A stretch of 64,000 nucleotides of DNA, from positions 49,049,741 to 49,113,740 of the forward strand of contig CM041465.1 in NCBI GenBank assembly GCA_023213395.1, given 5' to 3'. Position numbers and translations under genes: made by a program. Positions 36,919 through 47,859 of the stretch are shown piece after piece. The DNA comes from Cycas panzhihuaensis (Eukaryota > Cycadophyta). Below the pieces are notes generated by a model. The model was not told the DNA's origin, searched no databases, and saw nothing but the letters and a program-made list of their open reading frames with translations. Position 1 is the stretch's first letter. Each line of letters begins with the position of its first letter.

Positions 36919-37884
36919 TCAAGGCAGCTCCTACTGCCTCTGTCCTCCCAAAATTTCCTCATTTATCTGTGTCAGGGTGGCAATAATGGCATCCTTCTCC
37001 TTTATTTTATCCTGAAGGGTAGCTATCTCAGCTTTGTACCCTTCCTCCATTTCTTGAATCATTTGGATGATAGGTCCCGCTTTATCCTGCGGTGTAGGAG
37101 GTGCTGAAGGTTCTCCTACCTTCGTTGCTGGTGGGAAGTCTTCCCATTCTTCCCAAGATACTTCTGCTTCCTCTTCCTCCTCTTTTAACTCTTCTTCTCC
37201 CTTCTTCCTTTTTCCTCGTCTATGGGTAACCTATTTTGTCTGAAGGGGAAAGGATATTCCTAGCGTCTTCTATAGCCAGGTAAGTACCTTTTGCATCTAT
37301 TTTTGTACTCTCCTCTTTGCTTCCAGACTAGTCAATGTGTCTGGGAATTCTACTGCCCATTGTTTGATAATTGGCTCCCTAGGAGAGATAGTAGTCCTGG
37401 TCAATTGTACCTTTGGACATTGGTAAAATAGAATCACCAAAAGTAATGAAGGATGGCAGAATGGATGTGTCCTAATCTCCTGTAGTTGTTGCCTCATGGT
37501 TTTTGCCAAGAACTCTGACCAATTCATTTTTTCTCCATCCTGAATCTTCAACAATACCAGGATCATACCTCCCTGAATGTAGGTGTACTTTCTCTTGGAC
37601 AGAAATTTGGAATTAATTACTTTGGCCACCCACTGAAGTTTGGCATCCATAATGTCTACTACCCTGATTCCGCCAGACATAATCTAAGTGTTGCGTTGGC
37701 ATAATTCCCTTAGCCACATTTCTCGGTCCACTTCTGACCTCTTTGTTCCCAGTAGAACCTCCCCCTCCTTGGGAAGTCTAGTAATGGTATGGACTATATC
37801 TGCGTCCATTTTGGCCTTCCTGTTGTCCTCCTTCAGGGCCATTAGAATTTGGTTCATCAGTTCGAGGTCATAGTACATGGGGTT
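36919..37884 (-). pseudogene. Gypsy-6 accessory ORF downstream of integrase
   Basis: One minus-strand frame runs from at least 37884 to TGA at 36919 and is interrupted only by TAG codons (at about 37681, 37297, 37273, 37231 and 36931), each of which could be a decayed CAG or TGG. Segments include LELMNQILMALKEDNRKAKM, KLQWVAKVINSKFLSK, an acidic run of Glu (37140-37200), and a C-terminal Lys/Glu-rich stretch MEEGYKAEIATLQDKIKEK likely to be a coiled coil. No signal peptide or transmembrane segment was seen, so an envelope role is not supported. Position and sense match accessory ORFs reported in some plant Gypsy lineages; function unknown. Confidence 0.7.
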
Positions 37885-38154
37885 ACAGTAAATGTAGTCT
37901 CCCCAGCCTGCCTGCTTAACCTTGGCCTAAAATGGAGCTAGTAGGGCATGTAGGTCTTGCTTTAGCTTCGATATATAGGCCTCCTGGCACCCTGCTGTCC
38001 TCATGATGGCTATGGAGTTCCAGAGATAAGAAAGAAACCTAAGCGTACAATTGGAACCGCATGTATGTACCTCTTAAGAACGCTTGTTGTTTCTCTATGC
38101 TTGCATATTGTGATGCGTACCGGAGTAATCTCTTGCGTGCCATTTTTTGAAATC

Positions 38155-38660
38155 TGTTCTGCTCTGCGTACCATATAGGAATACTCGCAGGTACGTAATG
38201 ATTTGTCGTTTTACGGATTTTTGTCTTATACATGCCCTTGGTATGTATAGTGTTAATGGCTTCCATTATACATACTCGATTACGTACTTCCTTTAGTACG
38301 TATAATGTAACTAATTACTTGAGTGTATTTTACATAGTGTATACCCAACTACGTACTTTTTTTTTATACGTATAATGTAATCTTTTAACTTACTCCCCTT
38401 TGCACTGTGCATACCTGCTTACGTACTTTTTAGGTATGTATAATGTAATTGAGCCACTTAAAAGTTGTTTACACTGTGCGTACCTACCTGCGTACTTTTT
38501 CAGGTATATATAGTGTAATCCCAAGTCACTTTTTGAACTGTGCGTACTTCAATGTCTTTCCTTGGTATGTATAGTGTATTTTTAAATTTTTATCACTTTT
38601 CCAACTGTACGTACCTGGTAACATACCTTTTTGGTACATATACTATATTTTGCTTATATG
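38155..38660. repeat. Array of TACGTA-containing units, period about 60-70 bp
   Basis: The core TACGTACTTTTTAGGTATGTA and variants recur near 38279, 38350, 38420, 38490, 38548 and 38609, with weaker copies near 38170 and 38230. Each core can fold (TACGTAC against GTATGTA or GTACGTA) and is followed by TAATGTAA or TAGTGTAA. It lies between integrase and the accessory ORF of Gypsy-6, whose LTRs also are rich in GTACGTAC-type words. Confidence 0.8.
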
Positions 38661-38879
38661 CCATTGAATTTCCCTATGATTTTTTTAGATTATACTACTG
38701 TTACTTATATCAGTAATGAGTTATGGTTATTTTTTTTTTTTTTCAATTTTTTTTCTCTTTTTGTATCTATACCGAACTGGATCATGGCTCGGTATCAAGG
38801 CAGTTGATTGCCTCAACATCATGCAATACAATATGGTACAATCAGCTGATCCTGCTGGTAGGCTGGGCTACTCGATATA

Positions 38880-39900
38880 AGGCTTGAGTCTGCTACCATT
38901 TACCCGAGTTGGTAGCAGAGGTCCATCGATCTCTCGAAGCTTCACCGATCCATTCTCAAAAAATCATTCTAGGATGTATGGTCCCAACCATCACATCTTG
39001 AGTTTTCTGGGGTGCGTTTTGAATTTGCTGTCGTATAGTAACACTTGATCACCTTCGTTGAATTGAGGTTTTCGTAGATGGTAGTCGTGCCATGCTTTTT
39101 ATCGCTGGTTTTCCACATATTGCAACCAGTTTGCTAAGTGTCGTTTCTCTTCCAACTGTACTAAGTCTTCTAGTCATCGTTCCAAAGACTGGAGGTCATC
39201 TAATCAACATTATATAGCCACTCATAGACTGGGTATCTCAAATTCTGTCGGGAGAATGGCTTCCGTGCCATATACAAGCTGGAATGAAGTCTGTCTGATT
39301 GACCTTTTATATGTCATACGAAATGCCCATAGCATGAATGGTAACTTTTTGGCCCAATCAGATCTGTCGATGTCACATATTTTCCACAAGCAATTCTCGA
39401 TTATCTTGTTTGAGCTCTCTGCTTGACCATTGGCTCTCAGGTAGTACGGAGTTGATTTCTGATGGCTAATCATAAAGGCAGATATCAACATTTCAATTGT
39501 TTGATTAAGGAAGTGGATGCCTTGGTCACTAACGATCTCTAAGGGGCATCCCAATCACGTAATCAGTACCTCATACAGAAATCTCACTGTGCTTTCTGCA
39601 TTGGCTTTTCATAATGCACGCACTTCCACCCATTTTGTCATATAGTTGGTTATTACCAGGATATATCGAGCTTTTGATCTACGCGCCGTTGGTTTGATTA
39701 ACCCCACAAAGTTGAGCCCCCATCTCTCAAATAGTGCCAAAGGTAATATGGGATGTAATGATTGGAAATCTTGTCAATTAGGTTTCCCCACCCATTGGCA
39801 ATAATCACATGCTTGAATCTATTTTTTGACATCTTTAAACATAGATGGCCACCAGAATCCTGACGTCAAGATCTTTCGTCATGTGGCCAATTTCCCCATG
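38880..39900 (-). pseudogene. Gypsy-6 integrase remnant
   Basis: The stretch 39222-39554 contains EIVSDQGIHFLNQTIE (catalytic Asp) and YLRANGQAESSNKIIENCL (catalytic Glu), then LPFMLWAFRMTYKRSI and LVYGTEAILPTEFEIPSL. This is the rve integrase core of Ty3/Gypsy. Downstream, 38960-39130 encodes the C-terminal KFQPGDQVLL-like segment. Upstream, near 39790-39870, lies the His/Cys zinc-binding part. Stops are TAG or TAA. Confidence 0.88.
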
Positions 39901-39999
39901 TGGCCATCCCCTACTCTTTCATGCACCTATGATATGATCTGGTTTATCTCATGCTATCAAATACAACGTCATAATACATCGTCTGGCCCTAATTTGAAC

Positions 40000-40760
40000 A
40001 ACTATCTACTGATAAGTTGATACGGCTCCGCTTTTCTGATGAAATTTCTTTTCCCTATTCGATCTAATTCTGCTGGTACTTCTCCGGTCACTAGATATTC
40101 TGGTATTCCCTCATACCAGTCTATTGGAACTGCTTCCACACTGAATAGAGCTGCATCTAGAAAATCATCTGGTACCCCCATGGCTTTTTCTCTATTTTTT
40201 ATTCTCGACAACTAATCTAGAATGATATGGGCTTTGCCAGGTTTCGCAATAACTTTGAAGGAAAATTCTTGAAACAACATCAACCATCTACTGATTCTCC
40301 CTTGCATAATTGGTTTATTCACCAAATACATCAGCGTTTGGTGGTCAATGAAAAACAAGAATGGATTTAATAATAAATAGTATCGAAACTTTTGTAATGC
40401 ATAGACCATGCTGAGTGCTTCCCTCTTTATTATTGTATAATTTTGCTCGGCTCTCGTAAGTTTTTGACTGGCGAAGTAGATTGGATGATCTGTTTTATCA
40501 TCACTGGGTTATGCCAATATGCATCCAATAGCGTATTGCGACGCATCCACATGTATGTGAAAAGTTTTCTTCAACTGGAACCGCTGCGATAGGTCTTTGT
40601 TACAATGGCTTGTTTCAATGTTTCGAATGCTCGTTGCTGATATTCTGTCCATATCCATTCAATATTTGTTTTCAACAGTTCTTCCAGGGGCCCAGATATG
40701 TATGCATATCCCTTGATAAACTTTTTATAATATCCTGTCAAACCCAAAAAACCTTTCAGC
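40000..40760 (-). pseudogene. Gypsy-6 RNase H remnant
   Basis: 40212-40409 reads YYLLLNPFLFFIDHQTLMYL and KPIMQGRISRWLMLFQEF, the RT-RNase H connection of Gypsy elements. KPGKAHIILD then leads to the tether. 40440-40600 has the DASQYAIGCILA-like and YFASQKL-like segments. Several stops. Confidence 0.85.
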
Positions 40761-41740
40761 TATTTTCTCGTAATTGGTGTCAGAAAGTGTAGAATGGCAG
40801 ACACTTTTGCTGGATCCATCAGCAATCCTTCTTTGCTGACTATATGCCCTAATAGGTTTCTGAAGGGTACCAGAAATGTACACTTTTCTGGATTGAGACA
40901 CAATTTATTTTCTTGGCACATTTGTAACATCTCCCTCAAATTTTCTATATGATTCTTCATTAATCCATACAACGTCCAATTGTCTAGGAATACAACAACT
41001 TTTTCTCCAATAAAATTTTAAAAGATATTAATCACAATCTACTGGAATATAGCTGGTGCATTCGTGAGACTGAATGGCATCACTTTATAGGTGTACGTTC
41101 CCCATTCTGTTACGAATGTAGTTTTTGCCTAATCTTCTGGGATAATCTGCACTTAATTGTACCCACTGAATCTATCTATGAAGGAATAGATCTCATTTCC
41201 CCCAACTGCTTCCAAAATATCCTCCGTAAAAGGTAACGGAAATGGATCCTTCTTTATCACCTTATTCAACTGTCTGTAATCCACACAGACGTGAATTTTC
41301 CTATTTTTCTTGGGAACCATTACTACAGGGCTCACCCAGTCACTCTAGTCAATCTCGTAGATGTAACCCGCTTCCAACATTTTATCAAGTTCCGCTTTCA
41401 CTTTCTCTTTGTATTTCAGATTCATCCGGTATGGCCATTGTTTCACCGGTTTTGCATCTTCCACTAGATCGATATAATGCATTCCTATCTCCGGAGGAAT
41501 GCCTTTCAGGTCTTTATACGACCATGCGAATACATCACGGAATTCTTCGAATAACTGTTGGGCTTCTGCTACCGTTTGAGGATCCCAATAGTTTCCAATT
41601 CGAATGAACTTAGGATTTTCTGAACTACCAACATTAATCTCTGTAGTTTTTAACTTTGTTATACCCACATCTTCTGCATTTCTGGTTTTGTGTCCTAGAG
41701 TATCTTCTAGCTTTCTTTCTCCAACATTGAATTATGTAAA
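40760..41740 (-). pseudogene. Gypsy-6 reverse transcriptase, active site altered
   Basis: Conserved segments in order: PVKQWPYRMNLKYKEKVKAE (41430), WVSPVVMVPKKNRKIHVCVD (41310) with YRQLNKVIKKDPFPLPF, FIDRFSGYNQ (41160), then VVFLDNW where Ty3-type RT has F-L-D-D-W: the second catalytic Asp is Asn (codon at 40979-40981). PEKCTFLVPFRNLLGHIVSK follows. The active-site change alone would abolish polymerase activity, and stops are also present. Confidence 0.9.
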
Positions 41741-43099
41741 CTCTACAGGATAATTCATAACCTCTTCTTCTTCACTATACATAGACTCTATTTCTTCTTG
41801 ATCTGTTAAGTGTTGTTCTAATTTTATACTTATTACTCTAATATATTTCAGGATTTTATTTATTTCTTTGTTATCCGAGGTATGCCTAAAGGTTTTTATG
41901 AAGGATTTCTTTAGGTTTTCCCAAGTTATATCTAAGTTTTGTTCCTTTCCTAGGAACCAGTCCTTTGCTACTCTCCTCAAGGTGTGGTAGAAATAGTTAG
42001 GCCAATTCAGTTTAGGTATACTTAAGGATCTCTATTTTTGTTTACAATTCTGTATATGTTTCCTAGGATTGTAACCTACGTAGAATACTGGAATGGTTAG
42101 TTGGGTTGGATGATCAAATCGTATTTGAAATATCATTTATAATTCTTTCCAACTCCCAAGAGTGGCTTGGTGGGATAGGTACCAATACCAAGCTCTTCCC
42201 TGTAAGGTTAGGACTAAGTCTTACTGCCATTGGGTTTTATCCCAATTCCCATGATTCATCTAATACTCAACACAATGCGTTAAGCGGGTAGTCCCATATA
42301 ACTACTCCCCATAGAAAGGTTTCACATAGTTCCCAATATAGACGTGATGGTTTATTTCCTCTGGGATAATGACTTTACTATCTATACCAGAATCGCTAGA
42401 AGTACTTATCAGCAATCCTCCTTCCATTTCCCCAATTTTGGCACCAATGGTTGGAAGTGATTTGTGGCTGGGTAGGTGTACCTCTAAGGAAGAGGAGGAA
42501 GGAATATTACTTCCTTCCTCAGGTTGTAATAAGTGGGGAATCTACCTCGGGACCGCTGAAGTAGATGGGATGTCAGGATTACTATTAACTACAAAAAAAC
42601 TACAAAAATTATTAGGTAAACTAAGGGTTTGTTGGTCTAGGTTGTTATCATTTTTCAAATTATCGTTAGTCAGCATATACTCAAAAGAATCTGAATTATT
42701 ATCAATGTTTGTAGATACACATTTAGATAGCAAATTACACCTATAAGAAGAAGAGTTTACTTCATACGCATCTTGAAGCCAGTAATCCACGAACCTCATA
42801 CCGTGTTCATCGTCAGAAGAATTGTATATCTCTCCGAAATCTGTTGGTTCTTCTTGCTGGTGATTCTTTGATGTGGTGGGCTCTTCTGCCGTATGGTAGA
42901 TATGTTCTTCCCCAATGGAAGAGAATGTTGTGTCGCTCGTTACCGTTGTACTGGATCCTTCATCTGAAATCACTTCAATCGAGCTTCTTCCTAACATTGG
43001 CAATACCACTTTGTTACCGTTGTTAGATAGAGTGAAGGTTACATTTTTCCAATTCTGAAGGCATTACGTTTTATATAGCCATGGCCTTCCCAACAGTGC

Positions 43100-43850
43100 T
43101 AAATAGGGTGTTGCTCCTTTCTCTGTTTCCACAATCGTGAAGTCGATTCACACCACTATCCCTGCCACATCCACTTTGATATTGGCTAGTCTGCCCATGG
43201 GTCGTACCAGTAGTTCATTAGCTAATTTCAGCGAATAGGTCACTGCTTCTAGCTTTGGGCTTCCCAATCTACACCATGTTGCAGCTGGTAACACGTTCAC
43301 TACTGCACCTCCATCGACAATTACCGGTGGAAATATTTCCCCTAAGACTGACATGGTTACCATCAGATCCATATTGAATGATGGTATGATTTGCTTCAAA
43401 CTCTTAGTAATTCCCTTCTGTAACACTCCTCCTTTGATCTAATCAATAACTTGGGACAGAGGAATAGTTAACTGAAGCTGTTTTACCAAATTTTTCATTA
43501 ATAGCAACATTCTAGGGATATCCTCTACTGGCAATTCTTTAAAAAGCTCTTCCATTTGCACCATTTGGGGTTTCACCTTAAGTTCTTCTGGTAGATTTTC
43601 TTATTCCTTTTGTTTATTTTTTTGAACATAGACGTATTTCATTTCCAGTTTACCCATTGGTAATGCATTCTCCTCCCGGACTAGGCCATCTAATACTTGT
43701 TTCACTTTTCTATATCGATCCATTTCTGTCAGTGGATCTGGATATCCTTCATTCAATTTCTCTTTCTGTTTGTTTTGTAATTTGACATTTTTTGTCTCCG
43801 GTATGATTGTCATCAAGTTGGTTACTTTAGCTTTCCCTTTGCAATCCTCT
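43100..43850 (-). pseudogene. Gypsy-6 aspartic protease region
   Basis: 43148-43426 reads MVTMSVLGEIFPPVIVDGGA followed by VVNVLPAATWCRLG, the retropepsin active-site strand with D-G-G in place of D-S/T-G, a form common in plant Gypsy proteins. A Lys-rich spacer (43601-43816) precedes it. It would process Gag-Pol in the particle. The frame is broken by stops on both sides. Confidence 0.8.
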
Positions 43851-43865
43851 GTTTTGTGGTCACTT

Positions 43866-44026
43866 GGGCCACAATTACTGCATACGAACGGCTTCTATTC
43901 GTATTCCTATTTCGTTGGGCATTCTGACTTCCAGTGCCTAAACTGTAGATAGATGAGGCATATCCCCATTGGCAGTTTCCTCCTCGAGGGTTCTGGTGTG
44001 CCCCTCATTGTATACACGTTCCAAGG
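43866..44026 (-). pseudogene. Gypsy-6 gag, downstream half after Gypsy-7 insertion
   Basis: Continues the gag frame from the Gypsy-7 insertion site: PPWNVYTMRGTPEPSRRKLP and a third zinc-knuckle-like CLIYLQFRHWKSEC in which the second Cys is Tyr. Directly abuts the TSD TGGGT. Confidence 0.8.
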
Positions 44027-44031
44027 TGGGT

Positions 44032-44272
44032 TGTTACGGACCTTTTTCCGTAACTTAAGATAGTCGGTTTGAAGGAAATACACAAGTGCGCCAAAATGTG
44101 AATAATAGTCAAAGACCAATTGATTGATTGTGAAAAATATATGATGTCTATGTTACAATTTGGTGCTCAATTTATATGCACATTATGCCCTTTCATGGAG
44201 GGTTGTGCCTGTTCATTAGCACCCAATATTTAATCAATTAATTAAGTGTTTTACTTAAGGAGGTTCATAACA
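44032..44272 (-). repeat. Gypsy-7 3' LTR (241 bp)
   Basis: TGTTACGGACC to TTCATAACA. An 8-bp perfect stem GTTACGGA/TCCGTAAC with a 6-base loop occupies 44033-44054. Identical to 47619-47859. Confidence 0.95.
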
Positions 44273-44700
44273 AGTCCTCCCTCTTGAGATGTTTCGCCCA
44301 CGAAACATAGTCGAACGATGCGATCCTTTAAACGTACGCTATCCTTCATTGTAGTAGAATCCATTAGGCGATTAGATGGATGTTGCAAGCATTTATTGGA
44401 AAATTCTTCTGATTGAAAATCTTGATTATATTTTTGAAATGCTGGTGGTTGTTTCTTGACTTCGTCACTTTGATCCTTGTGTGGTAGGGCTTTAGTTTTA
44501 TTCAATCGTTTTCCTGATAACGAGATAATTCTTAGTCTTTTTAAATCGTATAAATTGTTCATTAATATTCATTTCAAAAGTTTGACGTCTTGAGCCATTG
44601 ACTACCCAAGACCACATCTACACCTCCAACATCGACGACATAGAAATCTTCTATAATCGACTTCATTTAGCGTGAGGCTAAGGTTCTTCATTACACCTTG
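44273..44700 (-). other. Gypsy-7 3' internal region
   Basis: A minus-strand open stretch at 44251-44562 has MDSTTMKDSVRLKDRIVRLC and FVGETSQEGGLV. This resembles the spacer tail that follows pol in some plant Gypsy elements, but the identification is weak. The purine tract lies at 44273-44286. Confidence 0.5.
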
Positions 44701-44708
44701 ACCAGAGA

Positions 44709-44921
44709 TTACCTGTCTTCCTCCAAAGGACACTGAAACGAGGAGTCCTTAATGGAAATAACTTTAATTGTTGTGCAGTTTCGATCAATAAAATTATGTG
44801 TACTCCCTGAATCTATCAAGATTGTTACAGCTTGATTTTTGATAGATCCTTGTAACTTTAGGATATTTGATTGATTAAAGCTGCTCATAAATGATAGTGA
44901 CATTTTGAATGGTCGGCCCAA
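44709..44921 (-). pseudogene. Gypsy-7 aspartic protease
   Basis: Reads LKLQGSIKNQAVTILIDSGS followed by THNFIDRNC. This is the classic retropepsin-like signature (DSGSTHNFI) of plant Ty3/Gypsy Gag-Pol, with the catalytic Asp in D-S-G. It is in a different frame from the preceding gag segment, so a frameshift separates them. RT, expected next, is absent. Confidence 0.88.
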
Positions 44922-46114
44922 TTCGTAGCTTTCTTGATGTTCGGCGTTATAATAATTTTCTTGATTATTTTTTTATCCTTGTTCTTCTTCATCAATATTA
45001 TCATCTGGTAGTAGTCGGATTGTATATAACAGGTTCTTTTGACATCGATGCCTAGGTTCCCACTTCTCCTCACATCCAAGCGTAGATTTTTACTTCTTAA
45101 CTCTTCTTGCTCTGTTTTTATTTTTTGAATGATGGGTTTAGCAGGTCGATTTGGAATGACTGATACGTGTCTATGTTGAGCACTTGGTAGAAGATCATGT
45201 CGATTAGGAGGAGGGATATAGCGATCTGTGCCCGATTTGTGTAAGGTATTATGTTTATCTTCATGTATTTTGGCTAACTGTATTGCCTTATTAAGGTCCT
45301 TTGGTTCTTGGATTTTAACATCAGCTTGGATCTCAGTTATCAAACCATCTATATATAACTGGATAAGTCGATTAGTTGGTATATCTTCTAACACATAGCT
45401 TAGCCTAGTGAATCTTTGCCGTATTCTTCCACGTAACCGGTTGCTTTAAATTTCGTAACTCACAATAATAATCGTGATTAGATATGGTTTCAAATCGCTC
45501 AATGAATAAACGCACGAATTCTTTCCAGGTTGGTAGTTGATCTCGAAAAGAGGTTCGTTCGAAAAACTGCCACCATTCGCATGCTATCCCATCCATATGC
45601 AAGACGGCTAACGAAACTTGTTCTGCTGACTCAATCTCCATTAAGCGAAAATAGTTTTCCATTTGTTGGATCCATACTCTTGGCTCATGCGACTTTTGCT
45701 CTATATTAAAACGTTGTATAGTTATTTTTTCTAATTTTTCTTTTTCTGTGTTTGGATATTTTGTAAACAATTGAAAAATGCTTGAAAACCCACTATCTTC
45801 TCGCTCTTCAGAGTCAATTTTCGATACTCATTAAGGTATTTTCTGATAGCTTCATTTTCAGTATTAATGGGAGCTATCTGAGGACTGGAATATTTTTTAA
45901 CAGTCTGATTCCTGATATGAGATTGTCGACTCATTGCTTCATCCTCAGAATCAGGAACGATCATATCTTCTTTGCTGTTTGTAGCTATGATTGTTAATTT
46001 ATCCAATATCTGGTGTAATGTATGATTTAATAGAGCATTTGATGTCTGGACTGCTTCGTGGACTGCTTGCGTGATTGGTTCGACGATCTCTTTTTGAACG
46101 GTGTTATCTGCCAT
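44885..46114 (-). pseudogene. Gypsy-7 gag, frameshifted
   Basis: Starts at ATG 46114. Three overlapping pieces in alternating frames form one gag: an N-terminal acidic linker (46114-45731), the capsid core (45770-45405) with RVWIQQMENYFRLMEI, ACEWWQFF and WKEFVRLFIERFE, and the C-terminal part (45394-44885) with LIQLYIDGLITEIQADV and LNKAIQLAKIHEDKH. This is the Retrotrans_gag fold of Gypsy elements. At least two small indels break the frame (near 45765 and near 45400). No zinc knuckle was recognised. The particle protein cannot be made whole from this copy. Confidence 0.85.
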
Positions 46115-47605
46115 GTCTTCAGTGTTTATTATTTTAATACTCGTATAAATACGATCCCACTGTTTGACGGGCGTGTTTAGAGTACCACTACAAGTCTCTG
46201 CTTCTCTTATTAATCTCTTTTACACTTATGTATAATTTTCACAAGCTGAATGAAGCTTTGTAAAGGATCGTCACACACTTTCAATACTTATCAAATTTTG
46301 CGAAACTTTTGACCAAGAACAAGCAATTAATTTCAATAAATTGATCGATTGCTGAGGCCTTTTTGGGAAGATCGGTAATAAGGTTTGGTCTCGTGATATA
46401 CGGAATGTACCCACGGAGTATAAGACGCCAGGCAGAAGATCGAGGATAGATGTTACAGAACAATTCTGCAACCCAAGATGTAATCAAAATAGACAATATA
46501 ATTAAATGATATATAACTTATCCAACTTACAATGGAAAGTTAAAATATATATCACTTAATGTTTCTAAGCAAGATATCACTTAATATCCTTTGCTCCAAA
46601 TCGCTTATAAATATGGCGAATAAATACAAAGTTAAAATATATATATATCACTTAATATGACATGCGGAAAGGAGGATTAAGCAAAACTTAATATCGTATG
46701 CAAATCGCCTCTATAACTAAAACTTAGGAATAAGCAAAGATTTCGCCTCTATAACATAGAAAAAACTATATCGCTTCACAAAGGAAAAGCGTAAGGCAAA
46801 TCGCCCAAACGCAAATGACGCAAGCACGCAAATACGAGCTGCTTAAACGTAAACACGAGCTGCTTAGATGATCGCTGAAAATACTATATACTATTAATAT
46901 AATACTAATTATATGATGCGCAATGGCTGAATTAGCGTTCTAAACGAGGCGCCGGTCTGGAATGCAAATCGCTTATAAGCGGACAAATATAACTTTGGTG
47001 ATATAACACTTAATGCAAATCGCATAAATCGTACAAATACAACTTTGGTTAACGTTGGCGAATAAATGTGTTTGGCGACGGAAGACTCGGTTGCTCAGCC
47101 GTACTGTTTAATAACCAGATTCTGGAATATATACGGCCAGCCGTATAACAAAGGCGTGAGATATATATTATAGCTAGCCGTACTGTTTAATAACCAGAGT
47201 ACGTTCTGGAATGAGTTATATACGGCGAGCAGATGGAAGAGGGTGATGCAGCGCGGCAAGTTGCGGAAGAGGGAGAGACAGCTAACGCAGCAAGGGAACA
47301 GAAAATCTGGAAGCTTCCGGAAGAGGTCACTCGGCCAGAAGACGACTGTGACACAAAGGCGGTTCGTCAAATGGACGCAGGTGCAGATGAAATGAGACGC
47401 AGGGTTAATGCCAAGAAAGACAAACGCAAGATAACAACGATGGTGCAGCCAGAGAAAAATAAGAATCTTTGGAGCAGCGATGGTACAGCCAGAGGACAAT
47501 AGGACCAGTCGTAGAGAGAGAAGCACGATAAAAATGGAATGGTTATTGTTGCACTGGCTAGAATCTTGAACACTTATTTTTTCCCTTCACAGGCCAGAAA
47601 GAATG
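46115..47605 (-). other. Gypsy-7 leader
   Basis: 1.5 kb between PBS and gag. It contains irregular repeats of AAATCGC / CACTTAAT words (46550-47040) and a direct repeat of CCGTACTGTTTAATAACCAG at 47099 and 47179. A plus-strand (antisense) open frame of 89 codons at 47233-47502 is strongly charged and unidentified; it is GC-rich relative to the rest. Confidence 0.65.
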
Positions 47606-47618
47606 CTCTGATACCACT
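47606..47618 (-). promoter_or_regulatory. Gypsy-7 primer-binding site
   Basis: Minus strand TGGTATCAGAGC separated from the LTR end by a few bases; initiator tRNA-Met type. Confidence 0.88.
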
Positions 47619-47859
47619 TGTTACGGACCTTTTTCCGTAACTTAAGATAGTCGGTTTGAAGGAAATACACAAGTGCGCCAAAATGTGAATAATAGTCAAA
47701 GACCAATTGATTGATTGTGAAAAATATATGATGTCTATGTTACAATTTGGTGCTCAATTTATATGCACATTATGCCCTTTCATGGAGGGTTGTGCCTGTT
47801 CATTAGCACCCAATATTTAATCAATTAATTAAGTGTTTTACTTAAGGAGGTTCATAACA
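47619..47859 (-). repeat. Gypsy-7 5' LTR (241 bp)
   Basis: Identical to 44032-44272; followed by the TSD TGGGT at 47860-47864. Confidence 0.95.

Larger units (their letters stand above)
44032..47859 (-). mobile_element. Gypsy-7: young non-autonomous gag-protease LTR element
   Basis: A 3,828-bp element with two 241-bp LTRs (44032-44272 and 47619-47859) that are identical by base-by-base reading, and a perfect TSD TGGGT (44027-44031 and 47860-47864). The PBS is on the minus strand beside the high-coordinate LTR, and a purine tract AAGAGGGAGGACT is beside the low one. The interior codes only for a Gypsy-type gag and an aspartic protease, with frameshifts. There is no room for RT, RNase H or integrase. 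It resembles the plant TR-GAG class. Identical LTRs mean very recent insertion, so enzymes must have come from another element. Confidence 0.93.

Noticed and set aside
36919-37884. Envelope gene for the Gypsy-6 accessory ORF
   Set aside because: No signal peptide, transmembrane segment or cleavage-site pattern is visible; a coiled-coil accessory protein is the most that can be said.
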